Assembly: GCA_026120185.1 (NCBI GenBank)
Contig: JANUWF010002362.1
Span: 2,693,001-2,757,000 of the forward strand
DNA: 64,000 nucleotides
Reading direction: 5' to 3'
DNA from: Voacanga thouarsii
Lineage: Eukaryota; Streptophyta; Magnoliopsida; Gentianales; Apocynaceae
Shown here: one piece after another, positions 36,323 to 49,050 of the stretch
How the letters are laid out: each line of letters opens with the position of its first letter
How positions within the stretch are numbered: the first letter of the stretch is position 1
Notes under the pieces: generated by a model
Told to the model about the DNA's origin: nothing
Seen by the model: only the letters and a program-made list of their open reading frames with translations
Databases searched by the model: none
Made by a program: the position numbers and the translations under genes

Positions 36323-39300
36323 ATTATAACATTGTAAACACAAGTTAGATTTTAAATATTTTGATTGAATTAAAGAGTCTTTCTTTGAGAGCTTTGAGAT
36401 GTGGTTCCTCTTGAGTATTTGAATTTCTTGTGATGATTAAGACCATTCTTAGGATCTAGTGTAACACCCCACTTTTCTACTTTCAATTGGCTACTATTTG
36501 TAATAGGATGAGATTTTTTACCGATGTCCAGAACAAGTGTTGATCGGTGTAATGAGATGAATATTTTGGTGGAATAATATTTTGTCGAGACCTAGATGTA
36601 ATTATTGGATTTGTTCTACCTAAACCCTAAATATTTGGAAGGCTATTATTATTAACAAAGTAAGAATTTAAGGGTACTTTGAAAAGAGAAATTGGTTAGT
36701 GGTGGTGAAACACACGTTTTGGTGTGAATTATGTTACCTGGGGTATCAGAGGCATTTTTGTCATTTTGACAACGCCCATGACTTTGACTACAAATTTGAC
36801 CAAATAGAGAAGGAACTGAAGAATTTAAGTATTACCAATGGATTCAGTGGAATTTTTAGAGTTGAACGGTGAAATAAAATATTTTTCCATTTCAGACCCG
36901 ATTTTAGTCATTTCTGAGAAAAATTAGAAATACGAGTAAAACTTGGACGTGTGGTGCTATGTGATTGGTGGATAGGGACATGTGTCAATTTATGAGAGTT
37001 TGTATGAGATTTCATACAAGATAAAGCTTATCAAATAAGTTTTATAAAATAAATAAAAAACAGTGGACGAATGAAATTGCAACACGTGGCGGTTAGCCTA
37101 CAATTTGTGACCAAATAATCACCAATTTGGACCAAGAATGGCGGTTGAGAAGCTGAATTTCAGCAAGAAATTCTTGTATATGGAATAGAGAAAGAAGAGA
37201 TAAAGAAAAGTTAGAGAAAAATAGGGAGAAAATGAAAAAGGAGATGTTCTTGGAGCAAAATCACACCAAGTAGCCTCCAATACAAGGTAAAACTCTACCT
37301 TGCTTGAATTAAAGTTGTTGTTCGGTGAATGATGACTATGGTGATGGGAATTTTAACATGAAAACATAACTTTCATGTCTTAATTTCGGATCAAAGCTAG
37401 GGTTTGTGAGCTTTTTTTTATGAACTTTATATATGCTTGTATATGTGTCGGCTGCCTAAGGGCCTTTGAATGATGTTTTGTGTGAGGAAGAGCTGAATAA
37501 TTATGTTGGTTTGAAGGCTTATTTTTGGTTGAAGAGGTGATGATCAAAGTAGAGTAAAAATGGAATTTACTTAGTTGGAAAAATGGATCAAACTAGCTTT
37601 TGATTAGAAAAGATGAATTTGTGTTGAATAAGTGTGACTTTTGTAAGTTACTAGAAATCTGAAAATTTATAATTAAAGATGATTTGAAGGAGAATTAAAT
37701 GAAATAATAGTTCTAGGGTGTTAAAGATTAAAGGAGAGCAAAGGAAAACATGAATAGTGAAATTGAGGTGAAACTACTGTGGCTGTTTTTGTCCAGTATT
37801 ATGCCTTGGAAACCAGAATTCTGGAAAATAGATTACATAAATTTAAATTTAAGAGCCTTATGGTCGTTTTGGTATATCATAGAGCCAAAACGGAGTTGTG
37901 GATTGAAAGTTACGTCCAAAACAAAATCATGTGTCAAAGCAGCAAAATTTCAAAAATTTGCTTGGAACATGGACGAATTTAAGGATGTTTAATTGTGTGA
38001 TTTTGGATGAAATATGTAACACCCCACCTTTTTACTTTCTATTGGTTACTATTTGTAATAGGATGAGAATTTGTATTGATGTCCAGAACAAAAGTTGAAC
38101 GGTGTAATGAGATGAATACTTCGGCGAAATAAAATTTTATCGGGACATACCCTAAATTTCGTCATTGGTGTTGTTCTACACATACCCTAAATTTTTATAA
38201 GGCTATTATTAATAACAAAATAAGGATTTTAAGGTACTCTAAAAACAAAAATTGATTAGTGCGATGAAACGCATGTTTTGGGGTGAATTATGCTACCCGA
38301 GGTATTAGGGGCATTTTCGTCATTTTGATCGTGCCCACGACTTTGACCGTAAATTTGACCAAGTAGAGAAGGAATTGAAGAATTTAAGTATTGCCAATAA
38401 ATTCAGTGGAATATTTGGTGGTGAATGGTGGAATAAAATATTTTTCCGTCACGGACCCGATTTTGGTCATTTCTGAAGAAAATAGGAAAATGCAGTTGAA
38501 AATGGGATGTGTGGCTTCGTGTGATTGGTGGCCAAGAACAAGTGTCAAATAATAAGAGGATGCTTGAAATATTCATGCATGCAAGACTTCTTAAATAAGC
38601 TTTGCACAATAATTAAGGAAAATGCAAAAAAATGAGATCGCAACACGTGTAAAGTAGCCACCATTCATTTAATTAAGAAAAATCCTATTGGCCATTATTT
38701 TGACAAATAATGGTGGTGGATTTTGGGGAGAAACTAGCCAAGGCCATAAAAGAAGAAGAAAGAAAGAAATAAGGAAGAAAAGGAAAGGAAAAATCAAGGA
38801 AAAAAATAGAAAAAGTGTGTGTATTTCTTGGTGTGTTCTTGGCGTGCTTGGAGCAAAATACAGCCAAAATATCCTATACACAAGGTAAGGTCCTATGCTT
38901 CAAGAATTAAATTTGTATATTTCATTACGGTGATCTTTTTGATATAAATTATAACATGAAAACATGAGATTTGTGATGATTAAAATAATTATTGTGTACT
39001 ATGTGAGACTTTGTGTGTGCAAGTGTGTGTACCGGTTGGATGAGGGATTCATAGGCTATATTTTGTATGGTGAATAAGGGTATTTGAATGGTGATTTAAA
39101 GGGGGGTTCTTGATTGAGAAGAAAGATGGTAGAGTTGGGATAAAAATGGGGTTAAACGTTAAAGAAAATAGATTATGATTGTTTTTTAACGTTGATGTTA
39201 ATTGTATGCTATTTGCATAAGAACTTAGTGGATTTCTTGAACCTATAAACCAAAAGAATTAAGGTTGTTTGAATGGAAATGAAGTGGACTAAGGGTTATA

Positions 39301-41765
39301 TAGGTGCTATGAATCAAGAAGCACAAGTAGGTGAACTTGTTTTGTTAAAATGGACTAAAAATTAGAAAAATACTGGGGCTATTTTTGCCCATTAACGAGT
39401 CACTGGGACAAGAAATCTAAAAAAATCCAAATCAGAATTAAATTTAAGAGTCTTACAGTCATTTGGGTATATCGTACAGAAAAATCGGAGTTGTGGATTG
39501 AAAGTTATATCCAAAACAAAATCATGTGTCAAAACAGTAAAATTTCATAAATTTGCTTGGAACATGGACGAATTTAAGGATGATTAATTATGTGGTTTTG
39601 GATGAAATAATTGGAAAAATATGAAGTGAATCCTTTGTTTATGAAGGGAGGAAGTATGTGGAAAAAGGAAACGAAAGAATCGAAAATATGGCGAAAAAAC
39701 AACGTGAAGGAAAGTTGAGTATTTTCCTTAACTGTCCGCCCCATCGGCTAACCATCAGCTAAACGTCAGTTGGACGTCGGCTATCGTCAGGCATGTCGAT
39801 TGGATGTCGGCCAGCCAGCTATTTTTCGGCCGAATGCAAATTGACCCGAAAACGATGTTTGGTGTAGGTTTAGTGGTAAATGGCCAACAAAACATCGAAA
39901 ATAGTAGAAACGGTGACTAAACGGCCATGAACGAAAAGGGTTACTTAGGCCACAAGGTGAGTCCCTTGGATTTCTAAAACTCTTTCTAAAGCTAGTGTGC
40001 TTTGTTTTTCCATGAAATGCTATGTTATATATGGTTTTGGAAATCCTTGAATATATTTAAGGTTTATATGAGGAAGATTTGTTTTTATGTTATTTGGGGC
40101 TTGAATGAATTTCATGACTAGCTTGGAAACTCTAGGGAATGATTAAAGTATAGTTTTGTGAATTTAGTCTTTTTTGGATTAAATGCATGGAATTTTCAAA
40201 AAATGGTAAATTTTGGAATCGGGTGTTCATAAATTGACTGGAATGCCCTTATTGTAACATTTTATGGAAATATGTTTGGAAAATTTGAATTTAATCTTCT
40301 TTGGGGATTAGAATTATTTTGGATTTCTTGGAATGAATTCCTTTTGGAATCAGGTATTTGGAAAATGATCCAAATATCCTTATTGGAATGTTTATGAAAA
40401 CTTTTGGAATCGGGTATACGGTAAATGATCGAAATACCCTTATTGGAATTTTGTGAATATTTTTCAAATCGTGTAAGGGTAAAATGACTTGAGCACCCTC
40501 AGAAAGTCTTTTAGAAATTGGGTATGGATAAAATGACCTGGATACCCTTGAAAATGACTTTTGTGATCGAGTACGGGAAAAATGACCCAAATACTATTGG
40601 AAACTTGTTTTGATGTATCAAAAGAACTCTTTAACCTATTTTGACATAGTTTTGAAAAATGATCTCTCGTTATGAAATTGACTTTTGGAAAATGATTTTT
40701 TGATCCATGAAATGGTTTTATTGGCCTAATGTGCCATGGAATTAATTGATTGGCTCTGCGGAGCCTATGTGAATGATGATCTGACTTGCAAATCAATGGG
40801 ATCAAATTCTGGAAAGTGTTGTTTTGCCCCCAAAATGTTTTGTTTTGAAAATCCTACGGGATCAGATAACCACTGGCCTGATCAGTCAGACGGGGTTGGT
40901 TTTGTTAACGTTGAGTATTCATTAAGGACTTTGATCTTTGTATTAGTCTACGTTAGAGTTAGACAACCCTAGCAACTTGGCCTAGTTTTAGGGATTGTTT
41001 TGCTCCAAACGGGGTGACAGTACATTCAGATAAGTCATCCTGGCTAGCCGTTTAGCACCTGGCAATTGCCAGGTCTACGGGCCCTTCTTCTTTTGAGTCA
41101 TTCGCTGGATGCCGGGTGGGGACACTCAATGCGTTTAACTCTTTGCCACTTTAATGGTGATTGATATCAGGATTGGGACCCCTGCTTATGCTGGCAAGTA
41201 AAAGATTGTGTGTTACGGTACAATTGGTATGCTACGGTATACTTGAGCAAAAGTATGCTGCGGTGTACTTCTTCCAGTGATGCATGGTTGAGTACTAGAG
41301 GTTTCCGTCTAGTACAATGATACATGGCGCCGAAGGCAAGGACTGCAGGACTTACATGTGGATACAAGTTGACCTTCTGTTGGAGAAGTGCCTGTGATTT
41401 GAAACAAACTAGGGCAATAATTTGAAATCTGAAATAAAGTTTTCCAAAAATGATTGAGTTTTGAATAAAATTTTCTTTATAGAGTTTTAGAATTATTTCT
41501 AGTGAACAAATGATGTGCAACCCCAACTAAAACAAACCCTAGAGTAAGGGGGTCAGGATGCATATTATATTTTCTTGCATGCATAAATATATTTTTGAAT
41601 GATTTTATATGCTTTGGATTTGTGATTTATAGTCTAGAAGGCTCAATTGTGCTTATTGAGTAGGAAGGCCAAAATGGTAATTTTGCTTGAAGTGAAAATA
41701 GGGAGATAGCTTGAGGATTAAATAGGAAAAATATTTGGGAGACAAAATAAGAACAAGAGTTATTG

Positions 41766-41818
41766 TGGTTTAGTTGTTAGAGCTTTGGAATTAATTTCTA
41801 AGGTCTTGAGTTCAACCC
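41766..41818 (+). promoter_or_regulatory. tRNA-like A box/B box module in A3
   Basis: The A box TGGTTTAGTTG (41766-41776) and B box GTTCAACCC (41810-41818) both fit the Pol III consensus (TRGYNNARNNG and GWTCRANNC) with box starts 44 nt apart. A D-stem (GTTT with GAGC, allowing G-T) and an anticodon-stem-like pairing (TTGGA with TCTAA around a 7-nt loop) can be drawn. Acceptor and T stems are not convincing. Confidence 0.7.
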
Positions 41819-43414
41819 CCCCCCCCCAATTATGTTTTATCATGATTAAATTTTATTTTTATAGGTTAGGATATTTTCGGCCTTGCATGCCATGAGTAGA
41901 AATAGGAGTGTTGTCCTAAGGGAGACTTGAAGGGAATGTCTTAATCCTACTCTTGTGCCCTACAAAAATTCTTAAAGGATTCATGCCCTTTTTGTTCCCT
42001 AACTTACCTTAAATTATTCATCAATTAAGCTTGTTCAATTATCTAAATCCATATTTTATTTCCAGAAAATTCCAGTAAGGTTCTCTGATCTTGGAATTTC
42101 GAAAATGTCTTCTTGAGGATAGAATGTTGACTGACAATGGGGAAGGAGTTAAGGAAGGTTCCTAAGAGAATTAATCTCCATGGTTGAACCTTCAAACTCC
42201 ACTCTATAAGTGTTCATCTTTTTCATGTAGCAATCTGAAAATTTTTTAGCTTCTTGGTCAGTTCAGCTTTTGAAAACTTTAGCCTTCTTTTCTCACTCAA
42301 ATGCTGCCAGAAAAATAGCCAACTTGTTTAGCTTGAAGACTGAAATTATTGGGAAAAAATCGGTTTGCATAAGAGCTGTGCAAACCAGGAAAATTCCTGG
42401 GCAATTTTGCAGCTTGGTAGGCCAAAAACCAAGCTGTTTCTCCCACCTTTCAAACCAGCAATTTAACTTTGTCTTTCCTCCATAAAGAAGGCTAGAAACC
42501 AACCTTAAAGGATCCTCCAATACCCCTTAAAACCTTTTGCAAGTTGGCTGGAACATTGCAGAAAAATCTACACAAAAATTTCAGCAAACCTCTTGAATGA
42601 ACAACCAGAAATTCCAGATTTTCTCCCTCTTCAACCTTGCCCGAAACTCACTCCCATTTTTCTATAATACCAACCTTAGTCAGCCATGAACTGAATTTCA
42701 TCACCTCCTCCATTGATCTACATGAAATGAACACCATAGCCACTCCTTAAATCACTCCTTCAATCACTACAATCAAGCCTTCAATTGGAATTCAAAAATT
42801 CAGCAAATTACTCCATGAAACTCCCATGGATTAAGCCTCAACCAACCAGAAATTTCCTCCACCATTGCACTCCATATTTCGGCCACCCTATAGCTCCTTC
42901 AACCTCATTCATCTAAGCAAAACTTCACCAAATTCCACTCGGCCATAGCAGCTCCAAGAACCTCCATCAACTAAGCCATTTTTACTATATTTTCTACCTT
43001 AGTTCACTCCCTAAATTACTCCTTTTGAATTTCAAACAACTAGCTTTCCCTCTTCTTCCTAATCTGAAAATTCAATCACAAGAATTCCTCTAGCCATTCG
43101 GCCAACCCCATTCAGCAAATTTCGTTCAGCTTCTCTCCATTCTCTCCAATTCTCCAAGAACACCAAGAACACACACCACCACTCTCCAAACCTAAGACCA
43201 CTCTAAACACCTCTAATCTCTCCCAAAAAAATCCAGATCACGTCTACTCACCCTTTAGAATCCATTTCTATACTTTATAACGTCAAACATTGAAAACAAA
43301 ATTCTGCTCACAGATCAAAATCAGAATTTTTCTTGAAGATTCAAGAACTCTCTCAAGGTAACCAAGAACGATTATGTTCATCTCTTTTCCCCTTCAATCT
43401 TTAATATAATATAC

Positions 43415-43419
<5 letters not shown>

Positions 43420-43468
<49 letters not shown>
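43420..43468 (+). repeat. (CT)n microsatellite in A3
   Basis: A 49-bp CT run at the family A position. A TATA-like CTATACTTTATAA lies about 150 bp upstream. Confidence 0.95.
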
Positions 43469-43470
<2 letters not shown>

Positions 43471-46080
43471 CGGAATGGTTGTTTCAACCATGGCCATTTT
43501 CTCTTTTTTCTTTTTGGTCGGATCAAGTCTTCCAAGTATGTGGACTCTCTTGAGACTTCATCAAGATAGTCATAATTCGAGTATGTCTCTTTAACCCTCT
43601 CCTTAATTCTAAAATCATGTCTCTTGGTTGTAGTTAGAAAAGGATGGACTATGATTGGAGATTGAGTATGTGTTTGTATGAAGGAGTTGGGATTAGTGCA
43701 TGAGAATGTTTTGTCATGATTGAGTTTTATGATATTGTGTAGTTGTTGCATGCTCTTCATGTCGTGAGTTAGTGTGAATGATTAAGCATGATAAATATTA
43801 TGTCACCTTTGATGAATAGGGTTTTATGTTCTTGTATTCTTGTTTTGTTGAAGCCATGAATATGATTATGTTTAGTGAAGTTTGGATCTTGTGATAGTAG
43901 TTATAGATTTAAGTCTTCATTCATGAATTGAATAGTTTGTTGATTGGTGTTAGAGTTTATATTCATGATTATGGTTAGCAATAGGAGAATTATGATCATG
44001 ACCTTATTGATCCTAAACTATTTAAGTTAGCCAATTTTATTACATTAATAAAAATTAATGCTATATTGAAAATAAAATATATAAATATTATATATACTAA
44101 TAATATTATTAAATAAAGCCTTTTATATAAATAATCATAATAGGTAAAATATTAATCTTATAAGTCATATGTTCATAAACACTATTAAAATTTATTTATT
44201 ATCTTTTAATCAAAATATATTAAAATTTACTTATTATTAATTTTATTTAGCAATTATTTTCTAACTATTAATTATTAATTAAGAGAATAGTATTAATTTA
44301 TTATTTTAATAATATCATTTAGGACTTAGGACCTTCATCAAATAACCCTTAGTTTATTTATTAATAACAAAGATTATATTTGAACCCATAACTTATTAAT
44401 AAATTATTTTACAATCCCTAGTTATTTTATTATCAAACTAGATTTATTTTATAAAATTATTTTTATCATCTAGCCTTAAAGTTTGGGACATTAGGGTTAT
44501 GATTGTAGTAAGTTGAACTAGGATTATTTATGGAAGTAAATTTAGCTTGAGTTTAATTATTGCTTGTGTTTACCCAGGCGGGGTTAAGCTTTGGAAGATC
44601 TTTGAATTAGCTCAAGCAATGGATCAGGTAAGCTCCTGCATAAAACTTATTTGATGATAAAAGGTTACTATGGCAAGCCAAACACGAAGTGTGTGAACAC
44701 TCATTTTGTAAAGGCAATTGAGAACTGTTTCCTTTCTTGTTTCAGTTAATCAAATTATTTGAAATTCAACAAGCAATTTTACTCAAACACTAAACTCTTT
44801 CTAAAACCAACTTTGGCACAAACTTTAGAAACCCTTGATTGTCATTTCCAAGTAAAGTAATGTTTTATCAATTTTCTCCCAAGTGGGATAAACAACGTTG
44901 AGTACTCAATAAGGGTAGGCTAGTAGAGTAAGAAGGAGTCTTCTGGCAGGAGGCCACCTCCAAAAGATGAATTCAACTTGGAGAAGCGACAGTACTACTT
45001 AGTCATGCCGGTCTAAGCTAGCAAGTTTCAGTCATGTGGATTGTGTGTTGCCAGAGTGGACAATCAGTTTGTTTGGGTATAGAGAAGGAGGAGTATCTTA
45101 CCCGGTAGGCCGTACACCTTTCTTTTGTCAGTCTGCACAAAGTGTGACATTCTGACCATTATATGGATATGGGGCCCAACGTGTGGTAACCCATGGCTAC
45201 CCATTTGAATGGTTGAGTCTATTGTGCACTTGTATGGTTTGAAAAGAGGAAAACGCCACTTTTTATTTTAACCTTATTTATTACTTGTCAACATTTTCTC
45301 TTATAAAATTTTACAACTCGCATACATGAACTGTTTTCTTGAACACTCAAAGCACACACAGACTTACTAAGATTTTTATTTCATCACCTTTTATGCCATA
45401 TTTTCAGGGCAATCCTGCTGTGGAGAAGAGTAGCTAGAATGTTGCCTTCTTGAAGACTCTATGTTATTTAATTTATATGTTACTTTGAGAGATGATAGTG
45501 AACAATTTATCTTGGATTTGTTCTTAAATTTTTGGATTCTAATAAGTTTTTAATTTCAAAGTATTATTTTATTTTTGTTGTGTGACCTAGTTATAAAGAC
45601 CCCTTGTCCTTTGGATGGGGCGACATCCCCGGCCCTGTTGGGCCTAGGTAGCGGGGTGTTACAAATGATATGCTATTCCACAAAACTTTTATGTACACTA
45701 TTCTTTCATAAGGCACTGGCATACACGGGATTCACTGGGTGATTCGTCACTCACACATGTCTTTTATCTTACTGTTTTGTAAGATCCAAAGTAGAGTAGA
45801 CCCACGGATAGAAGGATGATACCACAGAGTCAGCGGTTTAGGTCTGGACAACTTCCCTTTTGATCATGTACTGTATTCTGTTATAGATAGAGATGGCATG
45901 TATGAGATCCTCTGATATATATATATGTGTGGCCATTAGTGTGGGATATTATTGAGTCTGGAACTTATATATGTATTTACTCTGTTGTTTTCATTTTAAA
46001 GACCCCTTGTTCAGGAAACTGGATGGACGACACCCGGTGTTGATTTACTTCTGTTGTTGTCTTTAGTAGGGGTGTTACAG

Positions 46081-46094
46081 TTGGTATCAGAGCC
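46081..46094 (+). promoter_or_regulatory. E3 primer-binding site (tRNA-Met type)
   Basis: TTGGTATCAGAGCC, intact, one base after the 5' LTR. Confidence 0.92.
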
Positions 46095-46527
46095 TAATTT
46101 TATAGAACTGTGGTACATCATAGGAATTGATAGAACCTTTTTATTGTGTAGGTATGGTGGATATGAGCAATAAGGGCAAGCGCCCAATGGTTGAGTGCAG
46201 CGAAGAAGGAAAAAAAAAAGATAGGTGAAATCTTAGGTGTGAAGAAATAGGGAAATATCAGGAAGATCTTCCGAGCGGGTGTGTCGGATATTTTCTTGTG
46301 ACAGGACCTGGACCTAGACACCATCATGCACCACGTCTCTTAGGAAGTAGGTTTGACCCAGCGGTACCCATTATTACTCCGTTTGAGCAAGACCATAGTG
46401 TGGAAGGGGCATCTACTCTTGAGGGGACTTCACCACCACCTGAGGAGGAGGGTGGCGATTCTAATATGATTGATGATGGTGATGAGCCGCACCATCAGGA
46501 CAATGATGATGATGAGGAGGATAGTAT

Positions 46528-47541
46528 TCCTAATGGTATGGTGTTAATAAGACTCCGTTTCATCATGGAAGTCAAGATCAAGGAGAGAGAGGCATGACTG
46601 TGTAAGGGCAAGGACCAATGACAAGATCTAGGGCCAAGAAGCTTCAAGATGATTTCCAATTGCTCATAAAACTATGTTTGAGGATAGAAGAGGGTTGGAA
46701 GGTTGAGGAAGCTAGTCAAGAGTTCATTTTGATAACTATACAAGAAGGACCCCAACAAGAACTCAAGCCGGCAACAAAGATGGATGAAATTTGACCAAAG
46801 TTAGCCTTCCAGCGGACATCCGGCACCGGGCCAAGCATCAAAACCAGTGCCAGCTTCATTCTGGCATTTGATCAGCTCGAAGACAGTGCGCAACTAGCGC
46901 CGGCTTTAGAGTCCTAACCGGCACCGGCTATAGCCGGCTGCCTCGCATTTTTTATGTTTTCTCCATTTTAAATGTTTTGTAAAGACCTATTTAGGCTCTA
47001 AATTATATTAGAACCTTAGGGATTACTTAGCTAGGGTTAGGGTAGTATAAATACAACCTTTAGTGATTTGACAACACAATTCACACTTTTTATTCAAATT
47101 TGAAGAGTGAGTCTTGAGAGGCCCTAGCCTCCTTGTTTATCTGGTTCAAGACCATGCTTAAGGGTTCGTTCTCCTTATGAATGAGTCTATAAATCTTTTG
47201 AATAATCTAATGTAGTTTCTTTGAATGGGTCTTAATTGCTTTACTTTTCTAAGGTTTGTTTGAATTCCATTACTTGGGTGTCTATTTTCTCTATTCTATT
47301 TATTCTTGTTTACCTTTGTTACTTCAAGGATATTGGAGTGAGATTATCGTAGAACTATCTACTATTCTTGAGGGTCTTTGAAGCTTAGTTCTTCAAGGGT
47401 TTGATGGAGGGTAGATTGCTAGTTTCATTTTCTCCTTTTTGTCTCAAGAAATTCTCTGTTTTGGCCCCTTGAGTTGAGTGGAACTCATAACCAACTAAAC
47501 CACCCACAATACCAAGAAAAAGCCCATTCAAGATCATATCA
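46528..47541 (+). mobile_element. 3'-terminal gypsy fragment: pol C-terminus plus LTR
   Basis: Contains 'GQGPMTRSRAKKLQ' (about 46603-46645), a motif often found at the very end of Ty3/gypsy polyproteins. An LTR-like stretch with 'GGCACCGG' motifs, a TATA box (GTATAAATAC at about 47045) and an ATCA terminus at 47541 follows. AGTAT lies on both sides (46523-46527 and 47542-47546). The left end does not begin with TG, so it is either a 5'-truncated element or a rearranged one. Confidence 0.5.
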
Positions 47542-47835
47542 AGTATTATCTAAGAATGATGAGGAGGCATTTGGTGGGGTTGTACTCTGGGTACTTGAGA
47601 AGGAGATACTGGATTTAAAAGTTGTTGATGTGGGAGAGGACTAGGAGATACCTGAGGTAGAGGCGCCTATAGTTAAGGATCTCGAGGAAGATTTAGAGAT
47701 AGACCCAAAGCTATTGGTTTAGCTGCAGCTAAATACGGACGGAGATGAGGAGGTTGATACAACGGAATCTTATACAGTCTCGACTGATTTAGGACCTCTT
47801 GTATCAGACAGTGAGGATGATAAGTAGGAGGGTGA

Positions 47836-47840
<5 letters not shown>

Positions 47841-47874
<34 letters not shown>
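47841..47874 (+). repeat. (AT)n microsatellite
   Basis: Uninterrupted AT run in the E3 leader/Gag upstream region. Confidence 0.95.
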
Positions 47875-47879
<5 letters not shown>

Positions 47880-48120
47880 ATATGTATAGTTCGGCTAGTG
47901 TATATGACTATGTGCTTAGCACACAAATTTTGTACTGACTTTGTGATAAATGAGAATGAACATGTGTTATGTTTTACTAATTGCATTGTGCCTATTTTAT
48001 GGCTACTTTTGAGCTATGTTACATTTGTTATACTGGTGAAATCTTATGAACTGTACAGATGCCTCTTAAATGAACCTCCGTACAGTTATCGCGAGTTATT
48101 CGAAATAACCCTGAACTAAT

Positions 48121-49050
48121 GGCGGAGGAACCGTAGGCAAAAGGTCCCCACCTCACAACCTTGGACCACCCTATGTTTTAGACCTTCCAAAAGATGGCTA
48201 ACATGATCCAACAGCTGACTGAGAATGCTAAGGTAAATGAGAGTATGAGTAAGAAAAGTCAGCAACGTAAAGTCAAATAGGATCGAGCCCTTAAGCGCTT
48301 TTTGAAATTTCACTCTTTGCAATTTCAAAGACAACCTGACTCAAAATAGAAGGCTAAAAAATTAGATTGAACAGATGGAAAAGATATTTGCAGCCCTAAA
48401 CTATTCGATTGCTACATTCCAGCTGAAAGGACCTGCCAAAGATTGGTAGGCAAGAGAGATAAATCAATGAGAATGGGAGTGGATAGATTTTAAGGCCAAA
48501 TTTAAGAAGGAATTTATTCCCATTTGGGTGGTAGAGAATAAGGAGGATGAATTTCAAGCTTTTCGATAAGGAGGCCGTACGGTAACGCAATACGCTACTA
48601 AATTCACTAGACTATCAAAATATTGTCCACTCTTAGTCCGTTCAGAAGTAGACAGGATTATACGTTTTGTAAAGGGTTTACGGCCAGAGTTGAAAAGAGT
48701 ATTAGTAAGTATGGCTCCCATCAGTTATAATGCTGTAGTAGAAATAGCTTCTAGAACAGAAATGACTGATAATGAATAGGCAGGTGGAAGTAACCGAGGC
48801 AGATTTTGGGGTATACATCAGAAGAAACCTAAAAAGTCTCGATGGCAGAGGAAAAAGAAGATGCAAATGAGGGGAGGCCCGAATGGCCCGATGGGAGGAC
48901 CACCCTTGTTTAAATGCTTCAATTATAAGGAAATGGAACATAAGATTTTAAATTGCCCTCACCTACGAAGGATAGGAGGATGGAGCCAACATAGAGTTAA
49001 CAGCCAAGAACAGAGGCTATGATTCGGAAGAGAAAACCCAAGGCAAGCTT
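48121..49050 (+). pseudogene. gag: Chromovirus Gag with zinc knuckle, E3, broken
   Basis: Gag forms the particle and binds element RNA. Pieces match the chromovirus retrotrans_gag order: 'FLKFHSLQFQ' , 'MEKIFAALN', 'TFQLKGPAKDW', 'EWEWIDFKAKFKKEFIP', 'FTRLSKYCPLLV', 'IIRFVKGLRPELKR'. The zinc knuckle at 48915-48956 reads CFNYKEMEHKILNC: the second Cys is Tyr, a single-base change, so zinc binding should be lost. Stops and at least one frame change occur. A conserved Trp (W of 'DWW') has become a TAG stop. Confidence 0.85.

Larger units (their letters stand above)
41514..45663 (+). mobile_element. Family A giant solo LTR, copy A3 (4150 bp)
   Basis: Starts TGTGCAACCCC, ends GCGGGGTGTTACA, with the perfect duplication AATGA at 41509-41513 and 45664-45668. 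It is the only uninterrupted complete family A copy in the window. Landmarks in order are the tRNA-like module (41766-41818), a poly(C) run (about 41816-41827), the CT microsatellite (43420-43468) and an AT-rich block (about 44040-44460). No coding domain and no PBS follow, so it is a solo LTR. Confidence 0.93.
38015..46079 (+). repeat. E3 5' LTR (net about 3910 bp), split by A3
   Basis: Segments 38015-41513 and 45669-46079. Starts TGTAACACCCCACC and ends GGGGTGTTACA one base before the PBS. A GTCGG-rich array lies at about 39735-39825. Several small ORFs within it are unconvincing. Confidence 0.9.
46152..48120 (+). other. E3 leader with acidic coding remnants and a foreign gypsy insert
   Basis: An acidic stretch (46298-46527, Glu/Asp-rich, 'QDNDDDEEDS') and another acidic stretch after 47545 ('DLEEDLEIDPK', stops at several places) look like the two halves of one Gag N-terminal or upstream acidic region. 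Between them is foreign gypsy DNA (46528-47541). An (AT)n run fills 47841-47874. The ORF at 47799-48119 spans that run and is not credible as a gene. Confidence 0.5.

Noticed and set aside
36460..38100. Reading 36460 and 38015 as tandem LTRs of one element
   Set aside because: Separate TSDs (TCTAG and AAATA) and continuation of the first LTR at 55984 show one element nested inside another.
15187..41830. The tRNA-like modules as functional tRNA genes
   Set aside because: A and B boxes are present but acceptor and T stems do not pair well and the sites sit inside repeated LTRs.
47799..48119. 106-codon protein with Tyr-Ile repeats
   Set aside because: The repeat is a translated (AT)n run; no conserved domain.
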